From Rhodospirillales bacterium (GTDB lineage: Bacteria; Pseudomonadota; Alphaproteobacteria; Micavibrionales; Micavibrionaceae), in assembly GCA_020638285.1 (NCBI GenBank), contig JACKIV010000001.1:1-64000 (forward strand): a stretch of DNA of 64,000 nucleotides, in the 5' to 3' direction. Of this stretch, positions 60,166-64,000 are shown piece by piece. Position 1 is the first letter of the stretch. The number at the start of each line of letters is the position of its first letter. The notes below the pieces were generated by a model. The model saw nothing but the letters and a program-made list of their open reading frames with translations. It made no database searches and had not been told where the DNA came from. The position numbers and the translations under genes were made by a program.

Positions 60166-63100
60166 ATGCGTTTTCCGATTTCCGGATTCTTGAAGAGCCT
60201 GATTTTATTTCGCCGCTTGGGCGCGATGCGTGGTTTGTCTGTGTTTTTTCTGATGCTTTTTGTGCTTTCAGGACTCGCCCGCGCCCAGGTTACTGGCGCC
60301 CCGTCTCTGGACGCCGCAAGCGATCCGTCTGTGATCGTCCTGACCGATGACATGCCTTCAACGCCGATTACACCCTATGTCTTTATCACATCCGATCCCG
60401 GTGGCGATCTGGATGCACAGGAAGTCGCGCGGCGGCATCTGGGCAATCTGCGCGGGCGCCGCGTTCCGGGTAATATTTTGAATCTTGGACTTGATCCTTC
60501 GCCCGTATGGCTTGTCTTCGGTGTTGAAAATGCAGGAAAAACGCAAAACTGGACGCTGTCCTTCGGGGCCAGAGAGGAAGGGCGGCTGGGACTGGCGCGG
60601 CACGTTCGTTTGACCGAGGCTTTGTCCGGACGGGTTCTGCTCGACGCCGGGAAAGAGGGGAACTCTCCGGTTTTAAGCCCGTCTGCGCTTAGCATCGTGC
60701 CTCTGTCGATTGATGCAGGCCATGAGGCCCTGTTTGTCCTGCGTTACATTCCGGAGCCGGGAATTCCGGGGACGTTGGCGTTAAGGCTTGGTCCGCGCGA
60801 CGCCGCTCCGGAAAAAGCAGGCGTGGTCCTGCCGATGGATTCATCTCTGATCCTGTTTTTTACAGCCGTGGCAGGTTTTTTCGTGGCGCTCAGTCTGATT
60901 CGCAAAGACCCGGTCTACGGCATTTTTGCTGCCTGTTTCATTATCAAGACAGCTCTGACCCTTTTCCCGGGAATGGTTCTGGTTCTTCCCGATCCGATTC
61001 TGGCGGATATTCTGGCGTTTTTATTCACGCTCGGGGTGGTTCTCGGTTTGATTGCAACCCTGCTGTTTCTGGACATTGACCAGAACGATCTGATGCCCTA
61101 TGCCGTGTGTGTCGTTACGGCGGCGACATTGATTCTGTGCGGCGCCGTGTCGGCGGTTTTGTTGCCTGATCTTTCGATGATCCTGCCTGCCTTCCGGTAT
61201 TTCCCGCCGATTATCGGGTTGTGCGTGATTTTGATCGTTTCCTTCTCTCAGGCCGCCGCCGGAAAAGCGGGCGGATATTTTTATGCCGTCGGGTGGTTAT
61301 CGGTCTCTTTGGGGGTTGCCGTGACGATAGCCGCCGTGGCGGGAATTGCGCATGCTTCTGCGTGGACGCTGAATGGATTTCTGGTTGGCAGCATTCCGCA
61401 GGCTTTTGCCTTTGCCATTGCGTCCTTGCGCAAGTTCAGGTGGCAGGAACACGAAGGCCGGGAAAGTGTGTCCAGAGAAAAACGCGACCTTGAAACCCGC
61501 CTGCGTCAACAGCAGATCAAGGACTCGGCGGATCAGGCGCACCTGCTTCGGGTTATTGAGCGCGAACGGGAAATCATGACAGAACTGCGCAAGCGCGAGG
61601 CGCAGCGCGGCGAGGAAATGCGTCAGGCAAAGGAAGCCGCAGACGAGGCCAATCGCGCAAAATCGGCTTTTCTGGCGGTCGTCAGTCACGAGATTCGCAC
61701 GCCCATGACGGGCGTCATGGGCATGATCCGGTTTTTGCTGGAAACGCCCCTTTCGAAGGAGCAGGACGAATATGCCCGCACCATTCAGGATTCGGGCAAT
61801 ACGATGCTGGCCTTGCTGAATGACATTCTGGATTTCGAGAAAATAGAATCCGGGCGGATGGAATTGGAAATTGTCGATTTCGAACTGCGCCGCCTGATAA
61901 ACAGCATTACAACCCTTATGTCTGGCCATGTCGGCGAAAAGGGTATCTTTCTGAAAGCGGAAATTGCCGACGATGTGCCGGACGTCCTGCGCGGCGACCC
62001 CACACGCCTGCGTCAGGTCATTTTGAATCTGGTCAACAACGCTATCAAATTTACGCCCAAAGGAGGGGTCACCATTCATGTTCGACGCTCGGGCATAGAA
62101 TATTTGCCGGGTGGTGGAGTGCGTCATACCTTGTATTTCGATGTGCAGGATACCGGAATCGGGATTTCACCGGAGGCGCAGAAAAATCTGTTCAATCCGT
62201 TCTCTCAGGCCGATTCCAGCATCGCGCGCAAATATGGCGGGACGGGGCTTGGCCTTGCGATCTGCAAGCGGCTGGTTCAGGCCATGGGCGGCACGATCGG
62301 CGTGTCCAGCACCTTGCGCGAGGGCAGCACATTTTATTTTACGGCGGCGCTTTCGCAAGGAAATATCGCAGATCGGACAGATCCGGACGATAAGGCATCC
62401 TCTGTCGGCAAACCGGAGCGCGTTCTGCGAGTCCTGATCGTTGACGACAATGTCATCAACCGAAAAGTTCTGACCGGCTTGGTCGAACGGGCGGGGCACC
62501 GTACCGAATCCGCATCGGATGGAGAAGAAGCTCTGCACAAGGCGGCCGAGAGGCGCTATGATCTGATCCTGATGGATATTGAAATGCCGGGGATGACCGG
62601 GGATGCTGCGGTGCAGGCCTTGCGCATTTTGCCGGATCCGAAAGTTTCGGCAACGCCTGTTATTGCCTTGACCGGAAACGTGCGGGACGAAGACGTCAAA
62701 CGATATTACGAGGCAAACATGAACGGATTTCTGGCCAAACCCATCGACCCTGCGACTTTGGATAAAGTACTCCAGAACGCCCAGAAGGGAATTTTCGACA
62801 ATCCGGTGCGCGTGGCCGCGCCAATGCAAGGTGATCCTTTGACCGAAGAGGATTTAAGCGAAGACAGTTTTGCCCATGCCGCCGCGCACATGGAGAGAGA
62901 AGAGATGGAGAATGCTCAAAGACCCACGCATCAGGGCGTCCCTGTTTTTGATGATTCCCAACTCCGGAATCTGCGCTCGGCTCTGGGACCAAACCAGATC
63001 AACGAGCTTTTAGACGGTGTCATCGAAAAGGCGTTGGAAATCATCGGAGGGCTGGAACAGTCTCTGGAAGACAAAAGCGCTGCATCGGTCGGGGCGCGCG

Positions 63101-63297
63101 GGCATGAACTCAAGGGCATGGCCGGGAATTTTGGCCTGACAGAGCTGAGCCGTTTGTCTACCGACATTGAAAAAGCGGGACGTGCAGGCGATCTTGAGGC
63201 CGCCGCGCCTTTGATCGCGCGTTTGCCGGAGGCGTGCGCATGCGCCCGGACGGCGCTTAAATCCTGGGCGGCAGCGGGTGGTCCGGCGGAGAATTAA
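60166..63297 (+). CDS. hybrid sensor histidine kinase with 7TM sensor, receiver and HPt domains
   Basis: This 1043-residue inner-membrane phosphorelay kinase begins with a signal-like helix, then a periplasmic domain (about 40-210, 7TMR-DISM-like), about seven helices (215-420), a coiled-coil (about 430-490), HisKA with His508 in VSHEIRTPM, HATPase (NLVNNAIKFTP, GGTGLGLAICKRLV), a receiver with phosphoacceptor Asp804 in LILMDIEMPG, and an HPt domain with His980 in GHELKGMAGNFG. The ATG at 60166 has a perfect GAGGAG site. No response-regulator gene is adjacent. The signal sensed is unknown. Confidence 0.93.
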   Translation: MRFPISGFLKSLILFRRLGAMRGLSVFFLMLFVLSGLARAQVTGAPSLDAASDPSVIVLTDDMPSTPITPYVFITSDPGGDLDAQEVARRHLGNLRGRRVPGNILNLGLDPSPVWLVFGVENAGKTQNWTLSFGAREEGRLGLARHVRLTEALSGRVLLDAGKEGNSPVLSPSALSIVPLSIDAGHEALFVLRYIPEPGIPGTLALRLGPRDAAPEKAGVVLPMDSSLILFFTAVAGFFVALSLIRKDPVYGIFAACFIIKTALTLFPGMVLVLPDPILADILAFLFTLGVVLGLIATLLFLDIDQNDLMPYAVCVVTAATLILCGAVSAVLLPDLSMILPAFRYFPPIIGLCVILIVSFSQAAAGKAGGYFYAVGWLSVSLGVAVTIAAVAGIAHASAWTLNGFLVGSIPQAFAFAIASLRKFRWQEHEGRESVSREKRDLETRLRQQQIKDSADQAHLLRVIEREREIMTELRKREAQRGEEMRQAKEAADEANRAKSAFLAVVSHEIRTPMTGVMGMIRFLLETPLSKEQDEYARTIQDSGNTMLALLNDILDFEKIESGRMELEIVDFELRRLINSITTLMSGHVGEKGIFLKAEIADDVPDVLRGDPTRLRQVILNLVNNAIKFTPKGGVTIHVRRSGIEYLPGGGVRHTLYFDVQDTGIGISPEAQKNLFNPFSQADSSIARKYGGTGLGLAICKRLVQAMGGTIGVSSTLREGSTFYFTAALSQGNIADRTDPDDKASSVGKPERVLRVLIVDDNVINRKVLTGLVERAGHRTESASDGEEALHKAAERRYDLILMDIEMPGMTGDAAVQALRILPDPKVSATPVIALTGNVRDEDVKRYYEANMNGFLAKPIDPATLDKVLQNAQKGIFDNPVRVAAPMQGDPLTEEDLSEDSFAHAAAHMEREEMENAQRPTHQGVPVFDDSQLRNLRSALGPNQINELLDGVIEKALEIIGGLEQSLEDKSAASVGARGHELKGMAGNFGLTELSRLSTDIEKAGRAGDLEAAAPLIARLPEACACARTALKSWAAAGGPAEN

Positions 63298-63342
63298 CCC
63301 CTTTTTACCCTTGTACGAACGAGTTGTGTTAGGATGAAAGCG

Positions 63343-63726
63343 ATGGACGAGACTTCTTCGAAAACGGACGCCGACCTTCTCCGCAAAGGGTGGAATTCTG
63401 CCCCGCGCCTGCCCGTTCTGTTCAAACCCGATGATATCGACATTGTTGCCAGCAAAAAGGCCGGGGAGGTCTATTTTTACCATGCCGGAGAGCTGCCGGG
63501 TGCGGTGGAAGGGCTCGAATACGACCATGCGGATCACAGCGTGATTGTGTGTTTTGCAGACGGACGAAAGATGGATCTGGGGGTTAAAATCCAGTCTCTG
63601 GTCCGCGGGGCGGTCGAATCTGCCTCTGAAATCATGCTCTCCCGGACCGAAAACCGGCGGATTTTGAGTGAAACCATTGCTCCTGTGCTTCATTTGAACA
63701 CAGGGCAACGCCATGATAGAAAATGA
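63343..63726 (+). CDS. protein of unknown function, paired with the next gene
   Basis: I do not recognise this 127-residue protein. It has no signal peptide. A middle segment, DDIDIVASKKAGEVYFYHAG, resembles KVDIVVSDIGKVAVYHS of the gene at 63826 and may mark a shared small domain. AGGA lies eight bases before the ATG at 63343; an ATG at 63334 is the alternative. It follows the histidine kinase by 45 bases and may be cotranscribed with it. Confidence 0.6.
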   Translation: MDETSSKTDADLLRKGWNSAPRLPVLFKPDDIDIVASKKAGEVYFYHAGELPGAVEGLEYDHADHSVIVCFADGRKMDLGVKIQSLVRGAVESASEIMLSRTENRRILSETIAPVLHLNTGQRHDRK

Positions 63727-63825
63727 TTTTTTGATGAATATCCTTGCCAAGTTTGCAAGGGGCTTGCGCAATCGGCTAAGATGAAGGCATAGATTGAAGG
63801 GCGTGGACAGAAAGGTTTGAATCCC

Positions 63826-64000
63826 ATGCCCCAAAATCCAGAAGACCCGGGAGTCCGGGAAAACCGTTCGGCAGACGTGCTGGCAGACGAATCGGAAACG
63901 ATGCTGTCGACCCAGCTGGAAACCGAAGTTGGCGATCCCACCTTCAAGGTCGATATTGTGGTCAGCGACATCGGCAAGGTTGCCGTTTACCACAGCAGGC
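63826..64000 (+). CDS. protein of unknown function (N-terminal part, cut by window edge)
   Basis: An open frame from the ATG at 63826 runs off the right edge with 58 codons visible. The start is acidic (NPEDPGVRENRSADVLADE), followed by VDIVVSDIGKVAVYHS, which resembles the preceding gene. A weak AAAGG site lies 14 bases upstream. No function can be assigned. Confidence 0.5.
   Translation, partial: MPQNPEDPGVRENRSADVLADESETMLSTQLETEVGDPTFKVDIVVSDIGKVAVYHSR

Overview
The window looks like the chromosome of a free-living Gram-negative alphaproteobacterium of moderately high GC. The markers are AddAB in place of RecBCD, the block tsaE / MurU-type nucleotidyltransferase / addB / addA, HdaA beside an AI-2E-family permease and divergent to purM, a SUF-type Rrf2 regulator with SufB, an aa3-type CtaD, Tad-pilus TadE/TadG proteins and the HolC clamp-loader subunit. 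A Micavibrionales- or Rhodospirillales-like lineage is possible, but this is inference only. No rRNA, CRISPR array, transposase or integrase was seen. One tRNA (Lys, CTT) is present.

1-6.3 kb, minus strand: N-terminus of a RelA/SpoT enzyme, a patatin-like hydrolase, nuoB, a RimK-like ATP-grasp ligase wedged between nuoB and nuoA, an ABC exporter with an apparently frameshifted 5' end, and holC. 6.5-16.2 kb: acetoacetyl-CoA synthetase, a cyclic-nucleotide-binding protein, tRNA-Lys, a TadG/TadE/TadE cluster, a secreted orphan, rpoN, thioredoxin and an M48 protease. 16.2-26.2 kb: ctaD with an orphan membrane protein, ctaB and a CoxF-like miniprotein; sixA; a translationally coupled DUF2066 / permease / hdaA operon divergent to purM; and a fatty-acyl-CoA ligase. 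26.2-34.6 kb: an ammonium transporter abutting the remnant of a sensor gene, an OFA-family permease, a cNMP-EAL phosphodiesterase, two coupled secreted orphans, a holin/endolysin pair and a potassium channel carrying a zinc ribbon.

34.6-47.9 kb: murC; the co-directional block ribE-ribB-ribH-nusB-fmt-truA; a Ca2+/cation antiporter; an Rrf2 regulator with a perfect palindromic operator candidate, followed by sufB and a coupled small membrane protein; a three-gene glycolipid-modification operon (GT2, LAB_N, ArnT-like); and recR. 47.9-64 kb: a 146-bp near-palindrome, addA, addB, a MurU-like nucleotidyltransferase and tsaE; two convergent family-2 glycosyltransferases; a DUF4034/TPR membrane protein; lptB; a large hybrid histidine kinase; and two small unknown proteins, the last cut by the window edge.

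Two things cut across the map. First, several classical operons are present only in part: nuoA/nuoB without nuoC onward, sufB without sufCDS, ctaD without ctaC, amtB without glnK, and tsaE-murU without amgK. Second, intergenic DNA carries several families of palindromic repeats, and addAB is itself filled with copies of a 12-bp palindrome read in more than one codon frame.
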